A stretch of DNA of 64,000 nucleotides from Paraburkholderia dinghuensis (lineage in GTDB: Bacteria > Pseudomonadota > Gammaproteobacteria > Burkholderiales > Burkholderiaceae). Positions 29,553 through 38,661 of the stretch are shown here, piece after piece (within the stretch, counting starts at the first letter, position 1; every line of letters starts with the position of its first letter). The translations under genes were made by a program, and so were the position numbers. Where the stretch lies: positions 1-64,000 of the forward strand of contig NZ_RQIS01000008.1 of assembly GCF_003837865.1 (NCBI RefSeq), read 5' to 3'. The notes beneath the pieces were generated by a model. The model saw nothing but the letters and a program-made list of their open reading frames with translations. It did no database searches and was not told where the DNA came from.

Positions 29553-30791
29553 TCAGCGTGCCGCCAGCGCGTCCTCCACCGCCGTCACCCGCGCGCGGTG
29601 CACCGCTTCCTTGATCTTCTCGGCACCGCCGTCGCAATCACGCGCAATCGCGCCCGCATCGACGGCGCGAGCGGCCACCAGCGCCACGCGCAGCCGCTCG
29701 GCCTGCGGATGCGGCGCCGCTTCCCAGCCGAGACGCCCACGCAGATCAGCTTCGCAGGCCTGCAGCGCCTCGGCGAAACGTGCGGGCTTGCGCAGCGCGT
29801 CGCAGCGTTCGAGCATGCGCACGACCGCTGCCGCGCCCATCTCGGTCACGCGATGCATGTTGCTGTGCTCGCGCGCGACCAGCACGGCCAGATCGCGGCA
29901 GTCGTTGGGCACGCGCAAGCGTTCGCACAGCGGTTTGAGCAGATCGACACTCCGCCCTTCGTGGCCGATGTGGCGCGGCAGAACGTCCTCAGGCGTGTTC
30001 CCCTTGCCGAGATCGTGCGTGAGCGCGGCGAAGCGTACCGGCAGCGCGTAGCCTTGCGCGGCCGCGTGGTCGATCACCATCATCACGTGCACGCCGGTGT
30101 CTACTTCGGGGTGATAGTCCGCGCGCTGCGGCACGCCGAAGAGGCCATCCACTTCCGGCAGCACGCGCGCGAGTGCGCCGCATTCGCGTAGCACTGCGAA
30201 CATACGCGACGGCTTGTCCTCCATGAGCCCGCGCGCCACCTCCTGCCATACGCGTTCGGGCACGAGCGCATCGGCTTCGCCCGCTTCGACCATGCGCCGC
30301 ATCAGCGCCATTGTTTCGGGCGCAACGGTGAAGTCGGAAAAGCGGGCGGCGAAACGCGCCACGCGCAGGATGCGCACGGGGTCTTCAAGAAACGCGTCGC
30401 CGACGTGGCGAAATACGCGCGCTTCGAGATCGGCCGCGCCATCGAACGGATCGACGACCGTTGTGCTCATCACGTCGCCCGGCAGCACTTCGCGCGCCAT
30501 CGCGTTGATCGTGAGATCGCGGCGCGCCAGGTCCTCCTCGAGCGTCACGTCGGGCGCGTAGAAAAACTGGAAGCCGTGATAGCCGGCGGCCGTCTTGCGC
30601 TCGGTACGCGCAAGCGCGTACTCCTCCTGCGTCTGCGGATGCAGGAACACCGGAAAGTCCTTGCCCACCGGACGATACCCCTGTGCCGCCATCTGCTCGG
30701 GCGTGGCGCCGACCACGACATAGTCGCGGTCGCGCACGGGCAGCCCGAGCATCTCATCGCGGATCGCTCCGCCTACAACGTAGATTTTCAT
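29553..30791 (-). CDS. cca: CCA tRNA nucleotidyltransferase / HD phosphohydrolase
   Basis: A 412-aa enzyme that adds or repairs the 3' CCA of tRNAs without a template. The nucleotidyltransferase motif is [13 protein letters not shown] with catalytic aspartates in RDRDYVVVG (residues 20-28). The [12 protein letters not shown] box near residue 110 follows. The C-terminal half carries an HD domain ([10 protein letters not shown] ... [19 protein letters not shown]) giving phosphatase/phosphodiesterase activity, as in the multifunctional proteobacterial enzymes. Its start overlaps the stop of the upstream GST gene by 4 bp (ATGA), so translation is coupled. Confidence 0.95.
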   Translation of the reverse strand: MKIYVVGGAIRDEMLGLPVRDRDYVVVGATPEQMAAQGYRPVGKDFPVFLHPQTQEEYALARTERKTAAGYHGFQFFYAPDVTLEEDLARRDLTINAMAREVLPGDVMSTTVVDPFDGAADLEARVFRHVGDAFLEDPVRILRVARFAARFSDFTVAPETMALMRRMVEAGEADALVPERVWQEVARGLMEDKPSRMFAVLRECGALARVLPEVDGLFGVPQRADYHPEVDTGVHVMMVIDHAAAQGYALPVRFAALTHDLGKGNTPEDVLPRHIGHEGRSVDLLKPLCERLRVPNDCRDLAVLVAREHSNMHRVTEMGAAAVVRMLERCDALRKPARFAEALQACEADLRGRLGWEAAPHPQAERLRVALVAARAVDAGAIARDCDGGAEKIKEAVHRARVTAVEDALAAR

Positions 30792-31438
30792 TCGTCGAGT
30801 TCGTCGTCGGCCACGATATGCGTTTCGCGGCGCCCGGCCTCGATCCACGCGGCAACTGCCGGAAGCGCCGTAACGCGCTGCGCGTACGCGGCGGCTTGCG
30901 GCGAGAGCTTCGGTTGATAGCTGTTAAAGCGCATCACGACCGGCGCATACATCGCGTCGGCAATGGTGAATTCGCCAAACAGGAATGGCCCGCCGCTTGC
31001 GGCAAGGCACTCGCACCAGATCGCGTCGATGCGCGCGATGTCGGCAAGCACGTCCGGCGTCGAGCCGACACCGGGACGCGTGAGGCGGATGTTCATCGGC
31101 ATCGCACTGCGCATCGCGACGAAACCCGAATGCATTTCGGCGCTGACGCTGCGCGCGCGGGCGCGTGCGTTCGCGTCGCGCGGCCAGAGCGCGTGCTGCG
31201 GGAAGCGCTCGGCGAGCGTCTCCGCGATGGCGAGCGAATCCCAAACGGCAAAGCCGTCATCGGCCACGAGACATGGCACCTTGCCCGATGCCGAGTACTG
31301 CAGGATCGCGGACTTCGTGGCGGGCTCGTCCAGTTCGATCAGCGCTTCGTCGAACGCAATGCCGAAATGCGTGAGCAGCAGCCACGCGCGCATCGACCAC
31401 GACGAGTAATTCTTGTCACCAATAGCGAGTTTCATCAC
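30788..31438 (-). CDS. Glutathione S-transferase family protein
   Basis: A 216-aa cytoplasmic GST. The thioredoxin-like N-domain begins [21 protein letters not shown], with Ser residues in the active-site position. [23 protein letters not shown] carries the cis-Pro and the SxAI glutathione-binding motif. The all-helical C-domain follows. The substrate is unknown. Overlaps cca by 4 bp. Confidence 0.9.
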   Translation of the reverse strand: MMKLAIGDKNYSSWSMRAWLLLTHFGIAFDEALIELDEPATKSAILQYSASGKVPCLVADDGFAVWDSLAIAETLAERFPQHALWPRDANARARARSVSAEMHSGFVAMRSAMPMNIRLTRPGVGSTPDVLADIARIDAIWCECLAASGGPFLFGEFTIADAMYAPVVMRFNSYQPKLSPQAAAYAQRVTALPAVAAWIEAGRRETHIVADDELDE

Positions 31439-31467
31439 GTCCCAGAAGTTAAGCGTTGAGAAAGCGG

Positions 31468-32424
31468 TCAGCGCCCCGCGCTCGCGCGGAACTGGTTAAG
31501 CCGCGAGCGTTGCGACGCGTCGCCCAGATAGAGCGGCGCGATCGTTTCGATGCTGGCCGGCTCGATGTCGAGTTCCGGCGCGAGCGGCCCGGAGAGCACA
31601 CTGTCGACCTTCATCGAATCGAGGTTGTCGCGCGTGAGCATCGGCTCGCCGGGCGTCATTTCGAACGAGAGGGCCTGAAGCCGCCCGAACGTGCTGGGCA
31701 GCCGCACGATACGCGCATGGCGGCCCAACACTTCGCCGCTATACGCGAGCAGTTGTTCGAGCGTATAGACGGTCGGTCCGCCGAGTTCGTAAGTGTGCCC
31801 GGTTGCGGCGTCGAGATCGAGCACATTGACGATCGCCTTTGACACGTCGCCCACATAGACGGGCTGGAATTTCGCGTCGGGCATCGCGAGCGGAATCACG
31901 GGAAAGAGTTTCTCAAGGAGCGCGAAACGATTGAGGAACGTATCGCCAGGGCCGAACACCACCGATGGCCGGAAAATCGTCGACGCAAGCGACGTCGAAG
32001 CATGCACGGCCTTCTCGCCATCGCCTTTCGAGCGCAGATACATGCTCGGCGCGCGCGGATCGGCACCGATTGCGCTGATGTGGATGAGTCGGTGCACGCC
32101 CTTGCCCTCGCAGGCGGCGACGATCTTCGTCGGCAGTTCGACGTGCAGCTTCGCGAAGCCGGGGCCGTAGGGATCGCCGCGCCCACCGTTGAGGGTCCCG
32201 ACGAGATTGATGACTGCATCGGCGCTTTCAACAAAGCTCGCGAGCGCGACAGGATCGAACACGTCGGCTTCGACGATGTCGACGGGGAGCATCGTGAGAT
32301 GGCGCGCGTTGTAACGTCGTCGTGTGGCGACGCGCACGTCCTTGCCTGCTTCGACGAGCGCGTTGACGAGATGGCTGCCGATGAACCCCGAACCGCCGAC
32401 AACTGCGATGGCTTGATGTCGCAT
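31468..32424 (-). CDS. NDUFA9-like NAD(P)-binding epimerase family protein
   Basis: A 318-aa atypical short-chain dehydrogenase. The Rossmann motif is VVGGSGFIGSHL (residues 8-19); VINLVGTLNGG and YLRSKGDGEKAV (near residue 129) are typical of the complex-I NDUFA9 group. These proteins bind NAD(P)H and, in mitochondria, belong to complex I; in bacteria the role is unclear (nucleoside-diphosphate-sugar or isoprenoid metabolism are suggestions). It follows the lytic transglycosylase gene on the same strand after 133 bp. Confidence 0.88.
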   Translation of the reverse strand: MRHQAIAVVGGSGFIGSHLVNALVEAGKDVRVATRRRYNARHLTMLPVDIVEADVFDPVALASFVESADAVINLVGTLNGGRGDPYGPGFAKLHVELPTKIVAACEGKGVHRLIHISAIGADPRAPSMYLRSKGDGEKAVHASTSLASTIFRPSVVFGPGDTFLNRFALLEKLFPVIPLAMPDAKFQPVYVGDVSKAIVNVLDLDAATGHTYELGGPTVYTLEQLLAYSGEVLGRHARIVRLPSTFGRLQALSFEMTPGEPMLTRDNLDSMKVDSVLSGPLAPELDIEPASIETIAPLYLGDASQRSRLNQFRASAGR

Positions 32425-32557
32425 CTCCGACCTCCCTGGGTGGACAGGCGGCGCTCGCAGCCGGGAACCGGATTCACCCGGCTGCGGTGCGCGAAGGCTG
32501 GGTGCCGCGCGCGCCGTCGTAGCCGCCGGCGCCTGGGCAGGCGCGGCGGCCAGGCGC

Positions 32558-34534
32558 TCAGGGCGCGATATAACCGAGACGCGCCTTCAGCGATTGCGGG
32601 CGACCCTCGAACAGCGCCGCATAGTAGACCGTGTTCGACAACACATTTTTCACGTAATCGCGGGTTTCCGCGAACGGAATGGTTTCCGCGAAGATGGCGC
32701 CCTCGACGGGCTGCTGCAACGTCTGCCGCCACGCGCGCGGGCGGCCCGGCCCGGCGTTGTAGCCCGCGGTGGCGAGCACGGCCGATCCATCGAATTGATT
32801 GTAGATCATCGACAGATAGTTGGTGCCGAGCAGGATATTCGTGTTGAGGTCATCGAGTTGGGCGCGTGAGAGCGGGCCGATACCGATCTTCTTCGCAACC
32901 ATCTGCGCCGTGGCGGGCATGATCTGCATGAGGCCGCTCGCGCCTACACCCGAGCGTGCGTTCAGGATGAAGCGCGACTCCTGGCGGATGAGGCCGTAGG
33001 CCCATTCGACGTCGAGGCCGTTCGACTGCGCGTCGCGCTCCACAACATCGCGGAACGGCGCGATAAAGCGCAGCGAAAAGTCGTGGTCGGTCTGCGTGCG
33101 ATCCGCCGTGTTGACGGTGCGGTCGAGCAACTGAATGCGCTTCGCGTACTCAGCGACGGCGAGCAACTGCCGGTCCGTCATGCCACGCAGCGGCCAGTTC
33201 CACTCGCGATTGCCTTCGAGTCGCAGATTCAGCGCGTAGAAACGCTGCGCAAGCGGGAAGCCCGGTGTCTGCCCGGCCTTGACGATCTCGGCCTCGGTGA
33301 CGGTGGTCTTCGGCGGGAGCGTGATCTTCTGGCCGAGTTCTTCGAGCGCCAGTTGCCCGTAGAAGTTATAGCGCGGCGAGATCTGCGTGAACTCCTGGTT
33401 CGCCTGCGCGGTGTCACCGCCTTGCTTGAGCGCGCGCGCGTGCCAGTAGATCCACGCGGGCTGCGCGCGCAGCGCGGCGGGCATCTGCTCGATCGACCAG
33501 CGCACCATGTTCCAGTCGCCACCGAGGAGCGCGGCGCGCGTGCGCCATTCATAGGCGGGGTTCGAGAGCGGCGCATTCGCCGAAAGACGGTACCAGTCGA
33601 GCGCGGCCGGCATGCGCTTTTGCGCAGCCTGATAGCCGATCGTGCCCCAGCCGGTCGCGCGCTCGGGCGACGACAGCGACGGCGCGACGGCAGCGAAGGT
33701 CGCGGCGGCCGACGCCGGATCGTTGCGCGCCATCACCGTGATGGCGAGGAGCGCGAGCTGATGCGATTGCGGATCGGACGTCACGCCGCTCGCGAGCGTG
33801 CGCGGCGGCGTGCTCGTGGCCTGCGCGAAGGCGGCCGCGTCGGGCTGCTGCACGAGCGCGCCGAGCAGCCGGTAGCCCGTGGTGGTCTGGTTCTGCTCGT
33901 AGGCGAGACGGATCTGCTGCCACACGTCGTCGCCCGTGAACTGGCCTTTCATCGCGAGCGCCGTTACGAGGTCGACGCAACCATCGCCGTAATACCGCGG
34001 TTCGGTGAGCAGTGCGCGCGCGTCGTTCGCGACGTTCTCGCCGCGCGACGCGCGCGACTGGAGCGCGTAGCACTTCACCTGCGTGTCGTCGTCGAGCACG
34101 AAGCGCTGATATTGCTGATCGAAGTTCGTCCAGTCGTGGCGCGCGCCGAGCACGAGGAGCCAGTCGTTGCGCAGACGGTCGCCGATCGCCTCGCCGTCGT
34201 GGCGTTGCAGAAATGAAAGCACGGGCGCGTCAGGCGCGTCGACGCGCGCGTGACCCTGCGCGTCGAACAACTGCGGCTTGAGCTGGAAATACTCCAGATA
34301 CGACGGCGCCGGGTAGTCCGGAATCATGGCAGCCAGTTGCGCGGCGCGCGCCGGATCGTTGTTGCGCGCGGCTTCGCGAAGCTGGATGAAAGTTTGATCG
34401 TCGGGGGAAAGCTGGGCACCTGGGGCGGGTGCGGCGGGCCGCACGGCGGACGCCGTGCTACACGCGACGAGTGCCGCGGCGGCCAGCGCGAAGCCGACCG
34501 CGCGATATACTCGAAAAAGGCGATTGCACATCAT
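32558..34534 (-). CDS. Soluble-type lytic murein transglycosylase, probable lipoprotein
   Basis: A 658-aa periplasmic peptidoglycan lyase. The N-terminus has a lipobox-like end to its signal (LAAAALVACSTAS, Cys25), suggesting outer-membrane anchoring. A long superhelical region of alpha repeats covers residues 40-470, as in Slt70. The C-terminal SLT domain has the catalytic Glu in YGLIRQESRF (near residue 518), then GASGLMQIMPATA and ATAGYNAGPGR. The start codon is 17 bp from that of the divergent cyclo-ligase gene. Confidence 0.92.
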   Translation of the reverse strand: MMCNRLFRVYRAVGFALAAAALVACSTASAVRPAAPAPGAQLSPDDQTFIQLREAARNNDPARAAQLAAMIPDYPAPSYLEYFQLKPQLFDAQGHARVDAPDAPVLSFLQRHDGEAIGDRLRNDWLLVLGARHDWTNFDQQYQRFVLDDDTQVKCYALQSRASRGENVANDARALLTEPRYYGDGCVDLVTALAMKGQFTGDDVWQQIRLAYEQNQTTTGYRLLGALVQQPDAAAFAQATSTPPRTLASGVTSDPQSHQLALLAITVMARNDPASAAATFAAVAPSLSSPERATGWGTIGYQAAQKRMPAALDWYRLSANAPLSNPAYEWRTRAALLGGDWNMVRWSIEQMPAALRAQPAWIYWHARALKQGGDTAQANQEFTQISPRYNFYGQLALEELGQKITLPPKTTVTEAEIVKAGQTPGFPLAQRFYALNLRLEGNREWNWPLRGMTDRQLLAVAEYAKRIQLLDRTVNTADRTQTDHDFSLRFIAPFRDVVERDAQSNGLDVEWAYGLIRQESRFILNARSGVGASGLMQIMPATAQMVAKKIGIGPLSRAQLDDLNTNILLGTNYLSMIYNQFDGSAVLATAGYNAGPGRPRAWRQTLQQPVEGAIFAETIPFAETRDYVKNVLSNTVYYAALFEGRPQSLKARLGYIAP

Positions 34535-34551
34535 TATTTCTGGAACTCAAG

Positions 34552-35178
34552 GTGGAGCCAAGGATAGCACGCAACCCCCGCGCTCAATCCAAAAAGGACT
34601 GGCGTGCGGGACTGTTAGCAACACGTCTGGAAGCCGCGTCAGATGTGGTACGAAGCGGTGCGCTCGAAGCTCGGCTCGCGACGCTGGTCGAAGGGCTCGA
34701 TCCGCGTTCGATCGGATTTTACTGGCCCTTGCGCGGTGAATTCGATGCGCGTGGCTGGATCGAGTCCTGGCTTGCCGCAGACACGTCGCGGCGCGCCGCG
34801 CTGCCTGTAATCGCCGAACGTCATGCGCCGCTCGCCTTCCACCTCTGGACACCCGATGCGCCGATGCGCGAAGGGCACCATGGCATCCCCGAACCGGCGT
34901 CGCAGGAACGCGCGACGCCCGATCTGCTGCTCGTGCCCTGTGTGGGTTTCGATGCCGACTGCTACCGGCTCGGCTATGGCGGTGGCTATTACGACCGCAC
35001 GCTCGCCGCCTGGCCCGGCGACGCGCTGCCCGTCACGGTGGGAATCGCCTACGAGGCGTGCCGGATCGACGATGGCGTCCTCGAACGCGAGGCGCACGAT
35101 CTGCCGCTCGACGCCGTCGTTACCGACACAGCCACGCACCTCACCGCGCGCTTCCCGGTTCGCCACGAGACGCGCTGA
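34552..35178 (+). CDS. 5-formyltetrahydrofolate cyclo-ligase
   Basis: A 208-aa enzyme converting 5-formyl-THF to 5,10-methenyl-THF with ATP. The C-terminal signature LGYGGGYYDRTLA is clear (near residues 142-154), with LLVPCVGFD before it. A GTG at 34552 is chosen as start because a GGA lies 7 bp upstream and it gives the usual length of about 200 aa. The frame opens 41 codons earlier, but that part overlaps the 5' end of the divergent transglycosylase gene. Confidence 0.9.
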   Translation: MEPRIARNPRAQSKKDWRAGLLATRLEAASDVVRSGALEARLATLVEGLDPRSIGFYWPLRGEFDARGWIESWLAADTSRRAALPVIAERHAPLAFHLWTPDAPMREGHHGIPEPASQERATPDLLLVPCVGFDADCYRLGYGGGYYDRTLAAWPGDALPVTVGIAYEACRIDDGVLEREAHDLPLDAVVTDTATHLTARFPVRHETR

Positions 35179-35587
35179 CGTCGAGCGTCGGGATGACACG
35201 CCGCGTCGAGCAGACGCAGGCACTCAGCGCGACGCCGCCACACACGCGGCCGCGCCGTAGAGCCGGGACGCGCTGCGAATCCGTTGCCCGGTGCCGCCGA
35301 TCTGCGCGTTCGTGAAACCGCTTTCCTCCCACGTCGCGCTTCGCCGCTTTTTCCTTCCTCATACGCTCCGGGAACGAGTTTGTCAGCGCGTCGGTCGCGA
35401 CGCGGGCGTCCCCGATGTTGAGCACGAAGCGGAGATTATGAGATAAGGGATAAAGGCCTCCCCGAATCGCAGCGCTACACCGCTCGAGCCCCGATAGCGC
35501 CCGGCGTCGTGCCTTTGGCGGCGCCATTTGCGCCCCTTTTGCGCGCGGCAAGGCACAACCCCGGTACGAACCGCCCCTCCAATCGCA
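35179..35587. other. Gene-free spacer before pxpB
   Basis: No gene is supported. A 7-bp inverted repeat, GTGCCTT (35509-35515) with AAGGCAC (35550-35556), could form a hairpin in the pxp leader. I looked for a 6S RNA because of the cyclo-ligase neighbour and saw no clear match. Confidence 0.4.
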
Positions 35588-36247
35588 ATGCCACACCCTA
35601 CTCCCCGCATTTTTCCGCTTGGTGACGAAGCGCTCGTCTGCGAAGCGCCCCCGCCCGCGACGCTCGACGTCCAGCGTCGCGTCTGGGCCGTCGCTGCGCT
35701 CGCGCGCGAGTGGACTACCGTGTGCGAAGTCGTGCCCGGCATGAACAATCTCACGATCACTTTCGATCCGCTCGCCACCGACGCCGCATCACTGGCAGCC
35801 GCGCTCGAGGCCGCCTGGCACGACGCCGACGCCGCACCACACGCGGGCCGCGACGTCGAAATCCCGGTGACCTACGGCGGCGAAGACGGCCCGGACCTCG
35901 ACGTCGTCGCGCACCACACGGGACTCGCCGCGGCCGACGTCGCCGCGCGCCATGCCGCGGCCGTCTATACCGTGTTCTTCCTCGGCTTCCAGCCGGGGTT
36001 CGCCTATCTCGGGGGACTCGACGCCGCGCTCCGCACGCCGCGCCGTCGCGAGCCGCGCATCGCAGTGCCGGCCGGATCGGTCGGCATCGGCGGCGAACAG
36101 ACTGGCATCTACCCTTCGCGGTCTCCGGGCGGGTGGCAACTGATCGGCCGCACCGCCCTCACGCTCTTTGACCCCGCGCGCAATCCGCCTACGCTGCTTC
36201 TGCCGGGCGACCGCGTGCGCCTCACCGTCGCGGAGCTGTGCATATGA
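35588..36247 (+). CDS. pxpB: 5-oxoprolinase subunit PxpB
   Basis: A 219-aa KipI-family subunit of the ATP-dependent 5-oxoprolinase, which opens pyroglutamate to glutamate. Conserved segments are FPLGDEALVCE (near residue 7), EVVPGMNNLTITFDP near residue 47, FFLGFQPGFAYLGGL near residue 135 and GSVGIGGEQTGIYPSRSPGG near residue 163. The start at 35588 gives the standard N-terminus. Its stop overlaps the pxpC start. Confidence 0.95.
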   Translation: MPHPTPRIFPLGDEALVCEAPPPATLDVQRRVWAVAALAREWTTVCEVVPGMNNLTITFDPLATDAASLAAALEAAWHDADAAPHAGRDVEIPVTYGGEDGPDLDVVAHHTGLAAADVAARHAAAVYTVFFLGFQPGFAYLGGLDAALRTPRRREPRIAVPAGSVGIGGEQTGIYPSRSPGGWQLIGRTALTLFDPARNPPTLLLPGDRVRLTVAELCI

Positions 36248-37341
36248 TCGAAGTCGTCCGTGCAGGCCCGCTTAGCACCGTGCAGGATCGCGGCCGGCCC
36301 GGCTACAGGCATCTCGGCATCGCCACGTGCGGCGCGCTCGATTCCCTCGCGCTCGACGTCGGTAACCGGCTCGTGGGCAACCGGCCCGACGCCGCCGGTA
36401 TCGAAGTGACACTCGGCCCCGTCGTGCTGAGCTTCGCGCGCGCGACGCGCATCGCCATCACCGGCACCGACTACGGCGCGACGCTGAGCGGCCGCCCTGT
36501 GTGGTCGTGGTGGAGCCTGCCCGTCGAGGCGGGCGAAGAACTCGTGCTGAATGGTCCGAAGCGCGGCATGCGCGCCTATGTGTGCGTGGCGGGCGGCATC
36601 GACGTCTTGCCGATGCTCGGCTCGCGCAGCACCGATCTCGCGGGAGGCTTCGGCGGACTCGCGGGCCGCGCGCTCAAGGACGGCGACCGGCTCGCCACTG
36701 GCGCGAGCGCAGCGCCCGGACGCGAGCGCGCATCGCTCGCCCCGGATGCGCCGCCGTTCGGCGTGAAATCGCCCTCGCTATGCGACTTCGCGAACGTAGG
36801 TGAACCGCATCGGCGCGGACGTCACCCAGACGCTCTCGCATGGGCAATGCCCGTACGCGTGCTCCGCGGCCCCGAATACGACAGCTTCGCGCCCGACGCG
36901 CAGCGAGCGTTCTGGTCCGACGAATGGATCGTCACGCCGAACAGCAATCGGATGGGCTATCGCCTCTCGGGCACGGCGCTCGAGCGCGACAGCGGCGTGG
37001 ACCTGCTCTCGCACGCGGTGCTGCCGGGCACGATCCAGGTGCCGCCCAACGGTCAGCCGATCGTGCTGATGCGCGATGCGCAGACCACCGGCGGCTACCC
37101 GAAGATCGGCTCTGTGATCCGTGGCGATCTGTGGCGGCTCGCCCAGATGCGCCTCAATGGCGGCGTGCGCTTCGTGGAAACGACGCCCGCGATTGCGCGT
37201 AGGGTGCTCGAAGAGGAGCAGGCGTATCTGCGACAGATCGATACCGCGATCGCCATGCACGACGAAGGCTACGCGAGCCGCCGCCCGGCGCGCATCGCAC
37301 GCAGTGGCGCGCAACCGACCACTTGCAGAGAAACATCATGA
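36244..37341 (+). CDS. pxpC: 5-oxoprolinase subunit PxpC
   Basis: A 365-aa KipA-family subunit. It begins [20 protein letters not shown], and [19 protein letters not shown] is near residue 122. [13 protein letters not shown] near residue 237 and the late segment [20 protein letters not shown] are hallmarks. ATG 36244 is preferred because a GGAG lies 8 bp upstream; an ATG 6 bp earlier is also in frame. ATGA overlap with pxpB and with pxpA indicates translational coupling through the operon. Confidence 0.95.
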   Translation: MIEVVRAGPLSTVQDRGRPGYRHLGIATCGALDSLALDVGNRLVGNRPDAAGIEVTLGPVVLSFARATRIAITGTDYGATLSGRPVWSWWSLPVEAGEELVLNGPKRGMRAYVCVAGGIDVLPMLGSRSTDLAGGFGGLAGRALKDGDRLATGASAAPGRERASLAPDAPPFGVKSPSLCDFANVGEPHRRGRHPDALAWAMPVRVLRGPEYDSFAPDAQRAFWSDEWIVTPNSNRMGYRLSGTALERDSGVDLLSHAVLPGTIQVPPNGQPIVLMRDAQTTGGYPKIGSVIRGDLWRLAQMRLNGGVRFVETTPAIARRVLEEEQAYLRQIDTAIAMHDEGYASRRPARIARSGAQPTTCRETS

Positions 37342-38093
37342 TGACCATCGATCTGAACGCCGATCTCGGCGAAGGCTGCGGCTCCGACGAGGCGCTGCTC
37401 GACCTCGTCAGTTCCGCGAACATCGCGTGCGGCTGGCACGCGGGCGGTGCCAGCGCGATGCACGAGTGCGTGCGCTGGGCCGTTGAGAAAGGCGTGTCGA
37501 TCGGCGCGCATCCCAGCTTCAACGACCCCGAAAACTTCGGCCGCAAGGAGATGGCCCTCCCCGCCGCCGAGATCTACGCGGGCGTGCTGTATCAACTGGG
37601 CGCACTTTCCGCGATCGCGCAGGCCGAAGGCGGGCGCATCGCGCACGTGAAACCGCACGGCGCGCTCTACAACCAGGCGGCGCGCGACGCGCAGATCGCG
37701 GACGCGATCGTCTCCGCCGTGCATGACTTCGATCCCTCGGTGGCCGTGTTCGCGCTCGCGGGCAGCGTTCTCGTGACGGCAGCGCGTGAGAGCGGGCTCG
37801 TTGCTGTAGAAGAAGTTTTCGCTGACCGTGGCTATCGCGCGGACGGCTCGCTCGTGCCGCGCAGCGAGCCGGGCGCACTGATCGACGATGAAGAGGCTGT
37901 GCTCGCGCGCACGCTCGCGATGATTCGTGAGCAACGCGTGCAGGCCGTCGACGGGGCGTGGGTGCCGCTCAGCGCGCAAACGATCTGCCTGCATGGCGAC
38001 GGGCCGCACACACTAGCGTTCGCGCGGCGCATTCGGGCGGCGCTCGATGAGGCGGGGATCGGGGTGCGGGCAGCGACGGTGGACGAAGGGTGA
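37338..38093 (+). CDS. pxpA: 5-oxoprolinase subunit PxpA
   Basis: A 251-aa LamB/YcsF-family subunit that completes the PxpABC pyroglutamate hydrolase. Motifs are [18 protein letters not shown] (residues 4-21), [11 protein letters not shown] near residue 30, [19 protein letters not shown] near residue 55 and [12 protein letters not shown] near residue 106. It starts at ATG 37338, overlapping the pxpC stop by 4 bp. It is last in the operon. Confidence 0.95.
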   Translation: MMTIDLNADLGEGCGSDEALLDLVSSANIACGWHAGGASAMHECVRWAVEKGVSIGAHPSFNDPENFGRKEMALPAAEIYAGVLYQLGALSAIAQAEGGRIAHVKPHGALYNQAARDAQIADAIVSAVHDFDPSVAVFALAGSVLVTAARESGLVAVEEVFADRGYRADGSLVPRSEPGALIDDEEAVLARTLAMIREQRVQAVDGAWVPLSAQTICLHGDGPHTLAFARRIRAALDEAGIGVRAATVDEG

Positions 38094-38661
38094 GCGTCGG
38101 GTGCGTCGCGTGGTGGCGTTGTGGAAGCACGAGGCGCTCGTCTATCGCCGGTAGCTGAGAATCTTTGACGGTCCGGACGCCGTGCGGATGCTGTCGAACG
38201 ACGTTGCGACGATGTCGAACGGGTACGCAAGTCGCTGTCTTGCGTTCTCTAAGGTGCACCAAAGGCCGTAGGGAATTGCGCACGCCGATATTCGCTGGGC
38301 TACACACCCCGGAAGCGCGCTACACGGCGGACACAATCCGCATTTCCTGCATTCGCCCAACCGCTGTTATACGTCGTCGAGGGAAGATGGCGAACGTGCA
38401 CCTGCCAAACCGCAGCAAAGCGTTTGCTGTTCAATCAACCACACGATAAAGCCACCTCCCCAGCTGATTTGCATTCAGCCCTTCTGATTTTCAGTTGACG
38501 AAGTTCGGATAGATAGGGCGGATATCCACGGCGACCCCGCCAGCACCACCCATTTTGGGAACAATCCCATCGTCCCCTCGGAAAGAACCCGGTACCCTCG
38601 ACGACTTCGCCCAACCGCGCGTCGTGCGTCCTCCGCCCGCCGCCAGCCCCACACGATCTCC
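38094..38661. other. Gene-free spacer between pxpA and the TPR gene
   Basis: 568 bp with no supportable gene on either strand. A TTGACG near 38495 could be a -35 element, but no -10 stands out at the right distance. Confidence 0.4.

Noticed and set aside
35179..35587. Possible 6S RNA downstream of the cyclo-ligase gene
   Set aside because: In some bacteria ssrS neighbours this gene, but I could not find the long closing stem and central bubble on either strand.
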